From Acidimicrobiales bacterium (GTDB taxonomy: Bacteria; Actinomycetota; Acidimicrobiia; Acidimicrobiales; UBA8190): a stretch of 58,581 nt of DNA. This document shows, piece after piece, positions 7,946 to 17,087 of this stretch. The position numbers and the translations under genes were made by a program. Where the stretch lies: positions 1 to 58,581 of the forward strand of contig DATKSK010000005.1 of assembly GCA_035531755.1 (NCBI GenBank). The letters are read 5' to 3'. The notes below the pieces were generated by a model, which saw nothing but the letters and a program-made list of their open reading frames with translations, did not search any database and had not been told where the DNA came from. The first letter of the stretch is position 1; each line of letters opens with the position of its first letter.

Positions 7946-9178
7946 TCAGCTCTGTGGGATGTGCTTGATGTACGTGAACATGGGCAGGTACATGCTCACC
8001 ACCATGATGCCCACACCTGCCCCCATGACGACCGTGAGCAGGGGCTCGAGCATGGACGTCAGGTTGTTGACCGTCGTCTCGATCTCGCCGTCGTAGAACT
8101 GCCCCACCTTGTGCAGCATGGCGTCGAGGGCACCCGTCTGCTCGCCCACCTCCACCATCTGCGTTACGAGCGTCGGGATGACCTCCTCGTGCTCGTGCAG
8201 CGTGTCGGCCAGGGCCCGGCCTTCGCGTACCCCTGCCTTGGCGCTGAGGAGCACGTTGCCGACGACCCGGTTGCCCGCAGTCTCCGACACGATGTCGAGT
8301 GACTCCAGGATCGGCACCCCCGCTTCGATGAGCGAGGCGAACGTGTGCGCGAAGCGCGCCAGCGCCACCTTGTGGAAGAGCGGCCCGAAGATCGGTGGCT
8401 TGAGCTTGAACGCATCGAACTTCAAGCGGCCCTTCTCGGTCTTGATCCACCGACGGAACAGCACGACGCCCGTGACGATGACCGCCAGAACGAGGATCGA
8501 CCAGGCGCTCAGGATGATCTTGGAGATCCCGATGACGATGAGCGTCGGTACGGGCAGCTTGGCGTTCAGCGACGCGAACAGCTTCTGGAACACGGGGACG
8601 ATGAAGATGAGCAGGGCCAGGAAGATGAGCGTCATGACGGACAGGACCACGATCGGGTACGTCATCGCCGACTTGATCGTGCGGCGCAGCACGGCCTGCT
8701 TCTCCATGGTGCCCGCCAGCTCCAGCAGGACGGAGTCGAGGTGGCCGCCGGCCTCCCCGGCCTGCACCATGGTGATGAACAGCGTGTTGAAGATCTTGGG
8801 GTGCTTGGCGCACGCCGCCGACAGCGACGAGCCGCGCTCGACGTCGAGGCGCACCTCACCGAGGACGCGTCCGAGCTCCTTGTTGTCGATCTGCGTGGCA
8901 AGGATCGACAGGGCCCGCACGACCGACAGCCCCGAGTCGATCATGGTGGCCAGCTGACGGGTGGCCACGGCGATCTCCGTCAGCTTCACCCGGTTGGTGA
9001 AGCCGGGGATGGTGATCTCCCGGTTGACCTTGGTCCGTGACTTCGGCGTGACGGCGATGGGCAGGTAGCCCATCTCGCGCAGCTTGCCGACGACCAGCGA
9101 CAGGCTGTCGCCTTCGAGCTGGCCCTCCACCAGGTTGCCGGTGCGGTCGCGGACCTTGTAATCGAATGTCAGTGCCAT
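7946..9178 (-). CDS. pilC: PilC type IV pilus platform protein
   Basis: A 410-residue GspF/PilC-family inner-membrane platform protein, the usual length. Two related cytoplasmic domains are visible. The first begins near residue 65 with RQLATMIDSGLSVVRAL and the second near 270 with ARFAHTFASLIEAGVPILESL. Hydrophobic segments lie near residues 170-195, 215-235 and at the C-terminus (about 375-400). The N-terminal FDYKVRDRTGNLVEGQLE is the standard opening. The start ATG has a TAGGAG ribosome site whose TAG is also the stop codon of pilT, so the genes are tightly coupled. It transmits PilB and PilT ATPase motion to pilin assembly. Confidence 0.95.
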   Translation of the reverse strand: MALTFDYKVRDRTGNLVEGQLEGDSLSLVVGKLREMGYLPIAVTPKSRTKVNREITIPGFTNRVKLTEIAVATRQLATMIDSGLSVVRALSILATQIDNKELGRVLGEVRLDVERGSSLSAACAKHPKIFNTLFITMVQAGEAGGHLDSVLLELAGTMEKQAVLRRTIKSAMTYPIVVLSVMTLIFLALLIFIVPVFQKLFASLNAKLPVPTLIVIGISKIILSAWSILVLAVIVTGVVLFRRWIKTEKGRLKFDAFKLKPPIFGPLFHKVALARFAHTFASLIEAGVPILESLDIVSETAGNRVVGNVLLSAKAGVREGRALADTLHEHEEVIPTLVTQMVEVGEQTGALDAMLHKVGQFYDGEIETTVNNLTSMLEPLLTVVMGAGVGIMVVSMYLPMFTYIKHIPQS

Positions 9179-9187
9179 GGCAGGCTC

Positions 9188-10852
9188 CTACGAGCTCAGG
9201 TGGTTGCGGAGGTCTTCCTCGTTGCGGCACCGGTCGAAGGCGACGGCCTCGGTGATCCGCCCCTCCCGCACGAGTTTCGCCAGACCCTGGTCCATGGTCT
9301 GCATGCCGTACTGACCACCGGTCTGCATCAGCGAGTAGATCTGGTGCGTCTTGGCGCTCCGCACGAGGTTCCGGATGGCGGCGGTACACATCATCACCTC
9401 GCAGCAGGCCAGGCGGCCCGTGCCGTCGGCGTTCAGGAGCAGCTGCTGGGTGACCACGCCCTCCAGGGAGCCGGCGAGCATGGTGCGCACCTGCTCCTGC
9501 TGGTTGGTGGGGAACACGTCGATGATGCGGTCGATGGTCTGCGGGGCGTCCTGGGTGTGCAGGGTGCCGAACACCAGGTGGCCGGTCTCCGCCGCGGTGA
9601 GCGCCATCGAGATGGTCTCGAGGTCGCGCATTTCACCGACGAGGATGACGTCGGGGTCCTCACGCAGCACGCGCCGCAGGGCCTCGGAGAACGACAGGGT
9701 GTCCTGGCCCACCTCGCGCTGGTTCACCAACGCCCGCTTGTGGGTGTGGAGGAACTCGATGGGGTCTTCGACCGTGATGATGTGCAGCGGCTTGGTCTTG
9801 TTGATGATGTCCACCAGCGACGCCAGCGTGGTCGACTTGCCCGACCCCGTGGGCCCCGTCACCAGGACGAGCCCGCGGCGCATCTCGGTGAAGACCCGGA
9901 CCGACTCGGGGATCCCGAGCACCTCGAAAGCGGGGATCTCGTGCGGGATGGCGCGCAGGACGGCGGCCACGGTGCCGCGCTGCTGGAAGACGTTCAACCG
10001 GAACCGGCCCACGTCGGCGATGGAGTGTGAGGTGTCGAGCTCCTTCTCGGCCTCGAATCGCTCCCGCAGCGTCTGGGGCAGGATGCCGAACACCATGTCG
10101 CGGATGGACTCGTTGTCGAGCACCGGGCATCCCTCGATGGGCCGGACGGCGCCGTGCAACCGGATACAGGCCGGCAGGCCGGTCGTGATGTGGAGGTCCG
10201 ACGCGCCCACGCTGACGGCGTAGCGCAGCAGGTCGTCGAGGTGCAGCGGCATATCGTCCTCGGTGCGCGCCACGGCCGGGAGGCGGTCGCCGCCGTGGCT
10301 GCCGTTGCCCGACGCCGAATGACCGTTGGCCGAGCCGTTGGCCGATCCGTTGGCCGATCCGTTGGCCGAGCCGTTGGCCAGGGGCGGTCCGGCCGGGGCG
10401 ACCGGCTCGACCGAGGCGAGGAGATGCTCGATGGCGATCGGGTTGCCGAGCACGGGGACGACCTCGTGGCCGACGAGCACCGACAGCGCCCGGACGTCGC
10501 CCTCGTCGGGGGGGTCGCCGAACGCCATGGTGAGCTGGTCGCCGTCGAATCGGTACCCCACGGCGCCGTACTCGCGCGCCACGGCCACGGGCGTGGCCGC
10601 CAGGGCGGCGTCGCTGGGGCGGTCGGTGTGCAGGTCGACGACGGGCAGCCTGGCCAGCTGCGACAGCAGCCCCAGCACGACCTCCTGGGACGTCACGTCA
10701 CGGGAGATGAGAAGCGCCGCGAAGGACTCGTTGGCGCTGCAGGCCTGGTCGAGGGCAGCGGTGACGACCGCCTCGTCGGCGTAGCCGTCGGAGACGATCG
10801 AGTGGGCCAGGCGTCGGGCCCACTCGACCCGGGTGGTGGCGGACGGGCTCAT
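9188..10852 (-). CDS. pilT: PilT-family retraction ATPase with extra N-terminal domain
   Basis: A 554-residue ATPase. The C-terminal ~360 residues are a full PilT: the N2 domain start LRYAVSVGASDLHITTGLP, Walker A GPTGSGKST (about 332-340), an Asp box, Walker B ILVGEMRD, a His box GTLHTQDAPQTIDR, and AIRNLVR, matching the AIRNLIRE motif tied to retraction. Unlike normal PilT (about 350 residues), it has about 150 residues in front resembling the GspE/MshE N-terminal domain. They are joined by a linker of (NGSA)n near residues 157-185. The start ATG overlaps the pilB stop by four bases (ATGA). Together with the second pilT at 14605-15723 this gives two PilT-type motors in one locus. Confidence 0.93.
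   Translation of the reverse strand: MSPSATTRVEWARRLAHSIVSDGYADEAVVTAALDQACSANESFAALLISRDVTSQEVVLGLLSQLARLPVVDLHTDRPSDAALAATPVAVAREYGAVGYRFDGDQLTMAFGDPPDEGDVRALSVLVGHEVVPVLGNPIAIEHLLASVEPVAPAGPPLANGSANGSANGSANGSANGHSASGNGSHGGDRLPAVARTEDDMPLHLDDLLRYAVSVGASDLHITTGLPACIRLHGAVRPIEGCPVLDNESIRDMVFGILPQTLRERFEAEKELDTSHSIADVGRFRLNVFQQRGTVAAVLRAIPHEIPAFEVLGIPESVRVFTEMRRGLVLVTGPTGSGKSTTLASLVDIINKTKPLHIITVEDPIEFLHTHKRALVNQREVGQDTLSFSEALRRVLREDPDVILVGEMRDLETISMALTAAETGHLVFGTLHTQDAPQTIDRIIDVFPTNQQEQVRTMLAGSLEGVVTQQLLLNADGTGRLACCEVMMCTAAIRNLVRSAKTHQIYSLMQTGGQYGMQTMDQGLAKLVREGRITEAVAFDRCRNEEDLRNHLSS
10323..10380. repeat. 12-bp tandem repeat encoding the NGSA linker of PilT
   Basis: About five copies of ccgttggccgag/ccgttggccgat in tandem, in frame with pilT. 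They encode Asn-Gly-Ser-Ala repeats between its N-terminal domain and ATPase. Copy number may vary by slippage. Confidence 0.85.
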
Positions 10853-13632
10853 GCGACGACCCGGAGGACTTCCTCGAGGGTTGTCTCACCCTCGAGTGCC
10901 TTGCGGAGGCCGCTCTGCCGGAGCGTCACCATGCCCTGTTCGACTGCGAGCTTGTGGATGTCATCAGCCGTGCCTCCTTCGATGATCATGCGCTCGACGT
11001 CCTCGGTGACGACGAGCAGCTCGAGGAGCGCCTTGCGTCCCCGGTACCCCGTCTTGGAGCATGCCGAGCAGCCCACGGCTCGGTAGAGCAGGGGCTTGTC
11101 GTTGTCGGTGAAGACTTCCGCGGGCTTCCAGCCGGCGGCCACGATGTCGGCCTCGGTGGGCTCGTAGGTCTCCTTGCAGTGCACGCACAGCCGCCGTGAC
11201 AGCCGCTGCGCCAGGGCGCCGCTGATGGCCGATGTCACGAGGTAGGGCTCCAGGCCCATCTCGACCAGCCGCATCGGGGTGCTGGCGGAGTCGTTGGTGT
11301 GGAGGGTGGCGAGCACCATGTGCCCGGTGAGGGCCGCCTCGACGGAGATCATGGCCGTCTCCCGGTCGCGGATCTCCCCCACCAGCACGATGTCGGGGTC
11401 GGACCGCAGGATCGACCGCAGTGCCGACGCGAAGGTCAGGCCGGCCTTGATGTTGAGCTGGACCTGGTTGATCCCCTTGATGCGAAGCTCGACGGGGTCT
11501 TCGACGGTGATGATGTTCTTGTCGGCGTCGTTGAGGGCGGCGAGCGTGGCGTACAGCGTCGTCGTCTTTCCCGAGCCGGTGGGGCCGGTCACGAAGATCG
11601 TCCCGTACGGCTTGGTGAAGAGCTTCCGGTAGATCTCCAGCAGGTCGCTGTCGAAGCCCAGGTCCTCGAAGCCGAGCACCACGTTGGACTTGTCGAGGAC
11701 TCGCATGACGACCTTCTCGCCGTAGATCGTCGGGAGGGTGGCCATGCGGAGGTCGATCGGGCGGTTCCCCACGGTCAGCGAGATGCGGCCGTCCTGGGGA
11801 AGGCGGTGCTCGGCGATGTTCATGTCCGCCATGACCTTGAGGCGGGTCGTCACAGCCGCCGAGATGGCGCGCGGTGCCGTCGAGATGTCGTGGAGCACGC
11901 CGTCGATCCGGTAGCGGATCCGCAGGTTCTCCCCTGTCGGCTCGACGTGGATGTCCGACGCCCGCTCGTTGAGAGCCTGCAGGATGAGGAGGTTGACGTA
12001 GCGGACGATGGGGGCGTCGTCGACGACGGCTTGGAGGTTGCCGAGCTCCTCGTCGGCCATGTCCTCGAAGTCCGACGCCGCCGTGTTGGCGACCTCGGTG
12101 GCGTCGCCACCCTGGTGGTACGCCTTGTCGATGAACGCGTTGATCTGCGAGCGCGTCGCCACCACGGTGACGAAGTTGCGCCCGATGATCGTGCGCAGGT
12201 CGTCCATGGCGAACACGTCGGTGGGGTTGGAGGCGGCCACCACGACGACGCCGTCGCGCATGCCGATCACCAACACGTTGTGGTGCCGGGCCGTTGTCTC
12301 GGGCAGGTGGTAGGCGGCACCGAAGTCCACGCTCTGCACTTCGAGGTCGACGAACTCGAGGCCCATCTCCTGGGCCATGCCCCACATGAGGTCGGCCTCG
12401 GTGACCAGGCCGCGCATGGTCAGGATCCGGGCGATCGCCTGACCCGTCCGGTCGCGCTCCGCCAGGACCTCCTCCATGTCGTCGAGCGACACCCGGTCGC
12501 CCTCGACGAGCACACGGGCGAGCGGCGGGAAGCCACCCAGCCCGGCGGGGACGTCGTCGGTGTCCGTCGTCTCGGCGCTGTGCTCGAACTCGGCGACGAC
12601 CTCCTCGACGAGGTCGGCGGCCCGGACGGTGTCGGCGACCTGCTCCGCCGTGGGGGCGCTCGGTTGCGCGGGCTCGCCCGGCTCCTCGATGTCGAGCGTC
12701 ATGGCGGCGACGGGGGCGCCGTCGGCCGGCGGCATCGTCAGGCGGCTCTCCCCGAGCGACGAGTCGATCACCTCGAGCGCGGCGGCGAGGACGTCCTCGG
12801 CCCGCTCCTTCTTGCCGTCACCGCCCGTGGGGCGTGGCACCGACGGCGCCGCGGGCGCGTCGGCGGATGCGGGCGTCGGCGTCTCGGCCGTCTCGGCCGT
12901 CTTGGCCGGCGCTGCGGACGAGGGGGACGCTGTGGGCGCTTCAGGCCGCACAGCCGCCGCAGGGGCGTCCCCGGAGACCTGGGGCTTGGGGGACGTGGTC
13001 GGCGAGCCGGGGGCGGCCGGTGCGGCGGGGGCCGGCGCTGTGGTCGAGGAGGGAGCGGCGGCCGGCGGCGCGACCGAGGCGGAGGCGGGCATCGGCGGCA
13101 TCGCCGGCGCGGGCGGTGGGAGCGGGGCCGACGGAGTCGGCGCAGGCGCTGGCGCGGCTGAGGCAGCCGGCTTGGGGGGCGCCTTGGGGGATGGCACCGC
13201 CGGCGGCGGTGGCGGGGTCGTTGGCCCGTACCCGTTGGAGGACCCGTTGGAGGACCCGTTGGAGGCTGTCGTGGCCGGTGGTCGGGAGGACGCCGCGGCC
13301 TTCTTCTTCCCCGAATCGGGGGGAGGCGCGCCGTAGATGCGCGACAGGCACGCGTCGATCTGGTCGTCGCTGGCCACGACCGCGACGAACTCGCGTCCGA
13401 TGACCGCACGCAGGACGTCCATCGCCATCACGTCGGCCGGGTTCGACATGGCCACCACCGGGGCACCGAATTTGCGGCCGATGGGAACGACGTGGTGACG
13501 GCGCGCCACCGCGACCGGGATCACCGAGGACGCGCTGGCGTCCACGTTGAAGCGGTCGAGATCCACGAATTCGAGGTGATGTTCGTCCGCGAGCATCCGG
13601 ACGGCATCCGCGTTGCTCATGACGAGATGCAT
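10849..13632 (-). CDS. pilB: PilB pilus extension ATPase with two N-terminal domain copies and a long disordered linker
   Basis: A ~927-residue GspE/PilB-type assembly ATPase; family members are usually 560-650. The ATPase part has the SDIHVEP region, Walker A GPTGSGKTTT (about residue 680), Walker B IVLVGEIRD, and a His box ATLHTNDS. A CxxC...CxxC zinc motif (CVHC, CSAC) separates PilB from PilT. Two MshEN/GspE-N-like domains precede it. The first (about 1-105) lacks the usual leading helices; the second (about 355-505) keeps both helical repeats that can bind c-di-GMP in this family. Between them lie ~220 residues rich in Pro, Ala, Ser and Thr. I chose the ATG at 13632; a GTG at 13638 and an ATG at 13620 are alternatives, and none has a clear ribosome site. 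Confidence 0.93.
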   Translation of the reverse strand: MHLVMSNADAVRMLADEHHLEFVDLDRFNVDASASSVIPVAVARRHHVVPIGRKFGAPVVAMSNPADVMAMDVLRAVIGREFVAVVASDDQIDACLSRIYGAPPPDSGKKKAAASSRPPATTASNGSSNGSSNGYGPTTPPPPPAVPSPKAPPKPAASAAPAPAPTPSAPLPPPAPAMPPMPASASVAPPAAAPSSTTAPAPAAPAAPGSPTTSPKPQVSGDAPAAAVRPEAPTASPSSAAPAKTAETAETPTPASADAPAAPSVPRPTGGDGKKERAEDVLAAALEVIDSSLGESRLTMPPADGAPVAAMTLDIEEPGEPAQPSAPTAEQVADTVRAADLVEEVVAEFEHSAETTDTDDVPAGLGGFPPLARVLVEGDRVSLDDMEEVLAERDRTGQAIARILTMRGLVTEADLMWGMAQEMGLEFVDLEVQSVDFGAAYHLPETTARHHNVLVIGMRDGVVVVAASNPTDVFAMDDLRTIIGRNFVTVVATRSQINAFIDKAYHQGGDATEVANTAASDFEDMADEELGNLQAVVDDAPIVRYVNLLILQALNERASDIHVEPTGENLRIRYRIDGVLHDISTAPRAISAAVTTRLKVMADMNIAEHRLPQDGRISLTVGNRPIDLRMATLPTIYGEKVVMRVLDKSNVVLGFEDLGFDSDLLEIYRKLFTKPYGTIFVTGPTGSGKTTTLYATLAALNDADKNIITVEDPVELRIKGINQVQLNIKAGLTFASALRSILRSDPDIVLVGEIRDRETAMISVEAALTGHMVLATLHTNDSASTPMRLVEMGLEPYLVTSAISGALAQRLSRRLCVHCKETYEPTEADIVAAGWKPAEVFTDNDKPLLYRAVGCSACSKTGYRGRKALLELLVVTEDVERMIIEGGTADDIHKLAVEQGMVTLRQSGLRKALEGETTLEEVLRVVA

Positions 13633-13794
13633 CGGCACGTAGGAAGCCGGGATTGAACGCTCTCGGTCGCCGCCCGGCGCCCGCTCTGCGCGGGGAGGGC
13701 CGAGAAATCGGCCGTGCTAGCGTCATCGCCCTGTGGCGGAGCGGGTGCCTGGCGATCTTTTCCCTGGTCAGAGGCCCCGTTGCTGAGCCCGACC

Positions 13795-14592
13795 ATGGAG
13801 ATCGCCGTCGTGGGCGGCCGCCTCCCAGTGACCGCCGGCACGGCGGTGATCGGACTCCTGCTGGGATCGTTCCTGAATGTCGTCGTCTACCGGGTCCCCC
13901 GCGGCCTGTCCGTGGTCAGGCCCGGATCCTTCTGCCCGGCCTGCGGCACGCCCATCAGGGGCGTCGACAACGTGCCGGTGGTGTCGTGGGTGGTCCTGCG
14001 GGGCCGCTGCCGCCGGTGCGGCGAGCCCATCTCGGCCCGCTACCCCCTGGTCGAACTGCTCACGGGGGTGGTGTTCGGGATCCTGGCGTGGGCGCTGGGG
14101 CCGCACTGGGCGGTGCCCGGGATGTGCGCCCTGGCGGCCACGCTGTTGGCGCTCGCCGCCATCGAGGCCGACGGCATCCCGGGGCCCGCGGCGGTCTCGC
14201 TGATCGGCACGGGGCTCGGTGTGGCCCTGCTGGCGGCAGCCGCCACCGCGGACGGCCGGTGGTGGCACCTCGGGGGGGCGCTCATCGGGACGGCGCTGGC
14301 GGGAACGGTGCTCGCTTTCACCCGGCGGGCGGGTCGCGGCGCAGCCGGTGCCGGGCGCGTGGTGGCGTGGGCGCTGCTGCCCGCCGGCGCGGCGTGGGGA
14401 TGGGTGGGCCTGCGCGGGATCGTCGTGGGAGTGCCCGTCGCGGCTTGCGTGCTCGTGGTCCTGGCCACGGCGATGCGGGCCCGGATTCGCCGCGGCGGGC
14501 ACCGACGAGCAGGGGTCGCGGTCGCCGTGGCACTCGGCGTCACCGCCGCGCTGGCCGCCGCCCTCGCCGCCGGGAGCCCGATCGGGCGCTGA
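13795..14592 (+). CDS. prepilin-peptidase-like protein (PilD family) lacking the catalytic aspartates
   Basis: A 265-residue polytopic membrane protein of the PilD/A24 family. The N-terminal half is canonical: GLLLGSFLNVVVYRVPRG, then the zinc tetracysteine motif CPACG...CRRCG that supports N-methylation of pilin. The C-terminal half is not. The first catalytic region reads AIEADGIPG where I-D-x-D...LPD is expected. The GxGDxK motif is replaced by GAGRVV (about residues 187-192), so the second Asp is Arg. Hydrophobic segments remain. The gene is divergent from pilB. The start is uncertain (in-frame TTG at 13780, GTG at 13714). It may be methylase-only, an assembly scaffold or inactive; pilin cleavage would then need another peptidase elsewhere. 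Confidence 0.8.
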   Translation: MEIAVVGGRLPVTAGTAVIGLLLGSFLNVVVYRVPRGLSVVRPGSFCPACGTPIRGVDNVPVVSWVVLRGRCRRCGEPISARYPLVELLTGVVFGILAWALGPHWAVPGMCALAATLLALAAIEADGIPGPAAVSLIGTGLGVALLAAAATADGRWWHLGGALIGTALAGTVLAFTRRAGRGAAGAGRVVAWALLPAGAAWGWVGLRGIVVGVPVAACVLVVLATAMRARIRRGGHRRAGVAVAVALGVTAALAAALAAGSPIGR

Positions 14593-14604
14593 CGCCGGCC
14601 GTCG

Positions 14605-15723
14605 TCAGGAGGCCGCGGCCGAGACGAATCCCCGGCCGGTCGGCACGATGCCCAGGCGCTCGAGCCTCACCTTGAGGTCGTGCGGGTTGGAGGCGGCGTT
14701 CATGGCTTCGCGCAGGTCGATCGTGCCGTCGCGCAGCAGCTCTGCGAGCGACTGGTCGAAGGTCTGCATCCCGTAGTACTCGCCCTCGGCCATGATCTCG
14801 TCGATGTCCGACGTCTGCACGGGGTCGAGGATGGCCTGCTGGATCCGCCCGTTCACCACCATGATCTCGAGCGCCGGGACCCGGCCCTTGCCGTCGGTGC
14901 GCGGGATGAGGCGCTGGCAGATGGTCCCCGTCAGGGCGCCCGAGAGGCTCACCCGGATCTGACCCTGCTGGTGGGGAGGGAAGAAGTCGACGATCCGGTT
15001 GACGGTCTCGGTCGCTGTCGTGGTGTGCAGCGTCGAGAACACGAGGTGGCCCGTCTCGGCGGCGGTGAGCGCGGTGTACACGGTCTCGGGGTCGCGCATC
15101 TCGCCGATGAGGATCACGTCGGGGTCCTGCCGGAGGATCGTGCGCATCGCCGAGGTGAAGCTCTCGGTGTCGAACCCGACCTCGCGCTGGTCGATCGCCG
15201 CCAGGTCGTCCTTGTGCAGGTACTCGACGGGGTCCTCGATCGTGATGATGTGGCACGAGCGCAGGTGGTTGATGTGGTCCACCATGGCCGCCAACGTCGT
15301 CGTCTTGCCCGAGCCCGTCGGGCCGGTCACCAGCACGAGCCCCCGGTGGTGCTCGCTCAGTCGGCGCACGACGTCGGGGAGGCCGAGGTCCCCGAAGGTC
15401 GCGGCGTTGGTCCGCACCCGCCGCATGGCGAGGGCGACGGACGAGCGCTGGAAGAACGCGTTCGTGCGGAACCGACCCAGGCCTGCGACGCTGTAGGCGA
15501 AGTCGGCTTCGTGCTTCTCCTCGAAGACGTCGCGGATCCGGGGGGGCATGATCTCGTTGGCGATCGCCTCGGTCTCCTCCGCCGTGAAGGCGGGCTCGCC
15601 GTCGAGCGCTCGCAGGAGGCCGTCCACCCGGACGCGCGGCGGGGCGCCGGCCTTGATGTGAAGGTCGGAGCCGTCGACGTCGGCGAGGAGATGGAGGAGT
15701 CGGTCGAGGTCATCGCGGTTCAT
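14605..15723 (-). CDS. pilT: second PilT/PilU-like retraction ATPase
   Basis: A 372-residue ATPase of normal PilT length with no N-terminal extension. It shows GSDLHIKAGAPPRVRVDG at the start, Walker A GPTGSGKTTT (about residues 140-149), Walker B ILIGEMRD, and the His box STLHTTTATETVNR. The position of the AIRNLIRE motif reads GRIQQAILD, so it is less PilT-like there than the other copy and could be closer to PilU. It converges on the pilD-like gene (12-bp gap). A good sigma-70-type promoter lies just upstream of the ATG. Having its own promoter suggests regulation apart from the main pilus operon. Confidence 0.92.
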   Translation of the reverse strand: MNRDDLDRLLHLLADVDGSDLHIKAGAPPRVRVDGLLRALDGEPAFTAEETEAIANEIMPPRIRDVFEEKHEADFAYSVAGLGRFRTNAFFQRSSVALAMRRVRTNAATFGDLGLPDVVRRLSEHHRGLVLVTGPTGSGKTTTLAAMVDHINHLRSCHIITIEDPVEYLHKDDLAAIDQREVGFDTESFTSAMRTILRQDPDVILIGEMRDPETVYTALTAAETGHLVFSTLHTTTATETVNRIVDFFPPHQQGQIRVSLSGALTGTICQRLIPRTDGKGRVPALEIMVVNGRIQQAILDPVQTSDIDEIMAEGEYYGMQTFDQSLAELLRDGTIDLREAMNAASNPHDLKVRLERLGIVPTGRGFVSAAAS

Positions 15724-15732
15724 ATGGGCATC

Positions 15733-15761
15733 AGTCTACGTGAGGTCCTCTTCTACTCCAA
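15733..15761 (-). promoter_or_regulatory. sigma-70-type promoter of the second pilT
   Basis: On the minus strand TTGGAG (15761-15756), a 17-nt spacer, then TAGACT (15738-15733), ending 9 nt before the ATG. The mRNA leader would be only a few bases. Confidence 0.6.
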
Positions 15762-15900
15762 CCGTTTTCGTGGTTATTTCAGCGCTCTGCGTGGTAGGAA
15801 CGGGATTCCGTAGCTGGGCGCCCGCGAAAAGGGGACCTGCGACCCACGCGTCGGGCGCCCCACCGCCCGACGGTCGTTGACCCGGGCCGGCGCACGCGTC

Positions 15901-16422
15901 ATGGTCATGAGCACGGACGAGCACCAGGTGCGGCCGGACCGAGAGGCGATGCAGGTGGTGGACATGACCGACCAGATGCACCCGCAGGAACCCGCCCCGC
16001 CGGGTCCCTCCGGGGCCCCGTTCGTGGTGTCCGACGTCTACCTGCTCACCGCCGACAGCAACGGGCAGGTGGCCGTGCCGGGGTTGTCCCTCGTCATCGA
16101 CGCGACCGGGCTCACCGTCCACCGGCCCGACGGGGTGGTGGCCGCCGTCGTGGCCTGGTCCGACATGACGGAGCTCGTCGCCTCCCGGCGGATGAGGACG
16201 CCGGCGGGGAACCCCGGCATCGTCGTCGAGACGACGACCGCCTCCCGGTCGCACCGGTTCGTGGTCCCGACCGACGATCCGGACTCGCTCGAGCGCGACT
16301 TCACGCGCTTCGCCGCCGAGGCCGGGGTCGGAAAGGGCGGTCGGCGCGCCGGCAGGGCCCACCGCCGGTCCTGGTGGAAGCGCGGATCGCGCGCCCAGTC
16401 CTCGCCGCGACCGGAACCGTGA
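15901..16422 (+). CDS. conserved-looking hypothetical protein, PH-like
   Basis: A 173-residue soluble protein of unknown function. After a ~35-residue polar and Pro-rich start, residues ~40-145 form a compact, beta-rich pattern (PGLSLVIDATGLTVHRPDG, VVAWSDMTELVASRRM, GIVVETTTASRSHRFVVP) like a small PH or bacterial SH3-like domain. The tail is strongly basic (GKGGRRAGRAHRRSWWKRGSR). There is no signal peptide or membrane segment. I chose the ATG at 15901; ATG 15907 and an upstream TTG (15877) are alternatives. It lies between the pilus locus and two further unknown genes on the same strand. A membrane- or nucleic-acid-binding tail is possible, but this is inference. Confidence 0.65.
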   Translation: MVMSTDEHQVRPDREAMQVVDMTDQMHPQEPAPPGPSGAPFVVSDVYLLTADSNGQVAVPGLSLVIDATGLTVHRPDGVVAAVVAWSDMTELVASRRMRTPAGNPGIVVETTTASRSHRFVVPTDDPDSLERDFTRFAAEAGVGKGGRRAGRAHRRSWWKRGSRAQSSPRPEP

Positions 16423-16544
16423 TCCTCTGACCTGCGGATACCGAACCGACGAAGGGTGGCGGGACGGCCACGCCGAAGGGGATCGTCACAGAATCGCAAT
16501 GCCGTTGAGCATAGATCGTCGCGTTTTGGGGCAATGATCCACGT

Positions 16545-16841
16545 ATGGAACCGCTCGTTCTGGAGTCCTGCCACAGCACCTGGCTCTTCGATACGGAGAG
16601 AATGCGATTCCGGCGCGTCTTGAAGGGTCTCGACCTCGACAGCCACCCGGCATCGACAGGATGGCGGCCGTACTTCGGGTTGGACATCGACCCCGTGTCC
16701 GAGTCGTTCGTCGTCCTGCTCAACCCGGAGGGCACGCGCCTGTTGCGCTCGTGGCGACACGTCGAACACTGCGCCCAGTGCGGCGGCGAGGCCACCGGTG
16801 AGCTGTCCCTCGACGAGCTCCGGAGCGCGACCCGCGCCTGA
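16545..16841 (+). CDS. small hypothetical protein
   Basis: A 98-residue acidic protein with no recognised domain. It has a CHSTW near the start, FDTERMRFRRVLKG, a central DIDPVSESFVVLLNPEG beta pattern and a CAQC pair near residue 77 that could be a half zinc site. The upstream 120 bp are less G+C-rich than average and hold no gene. The start ATG has only a short, poor ribosome site. Codon use is like that of its neighbours, which supports a real gene. A 246-bp gap with no evident gene follows. Confidence 0.6.
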   Translation: MEPLVLESCHSTWLFDTERMRFRRVLKGLDLDSHPASTGWRPYFGLDIDPVSESFVVLLNPEGTRLLRSWRHVEHCAQCGGEATGELSLDELRSATRA

Positions 16842-17087
16842 CCCGGAACGAGCCGTTGCCTGCCGCCGGCCTCGTTCTGGCGTGTCCCTGGTCACACCGG
16901 CGTCGACCCCGTTCTCCCCGGGCGATTTTCTGCGACGTAGCCGGCTGACTACGCTTCGCGTCTGGTCCTTCGGGCCATTCGGGAAGGCCCGCCGGGGGCG
17001 GCTCGCGAGTCTCGATGATCTCGTGGCGCCGGGGCTCACGGCGTTGGTCAGGCGGCAGCACGCCGGGCATCGGAGTAGACACCGGGG

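Noticed and set aside
13690-13720. A GCCGAT-containing sigma-28 promoter for pilB
   Set aside because: The minus-strand GGCCGATTTCTCGGCC is a palindrome, and no TAAA lies at the correct distance.
13714-13740. An upstream GTG start with a TAGCGT box for the prepilin-peptidase-like gene
   Set aside because: The -10 box would overlap that GTG, and the first start codon suitably spaced after it is out of frame.
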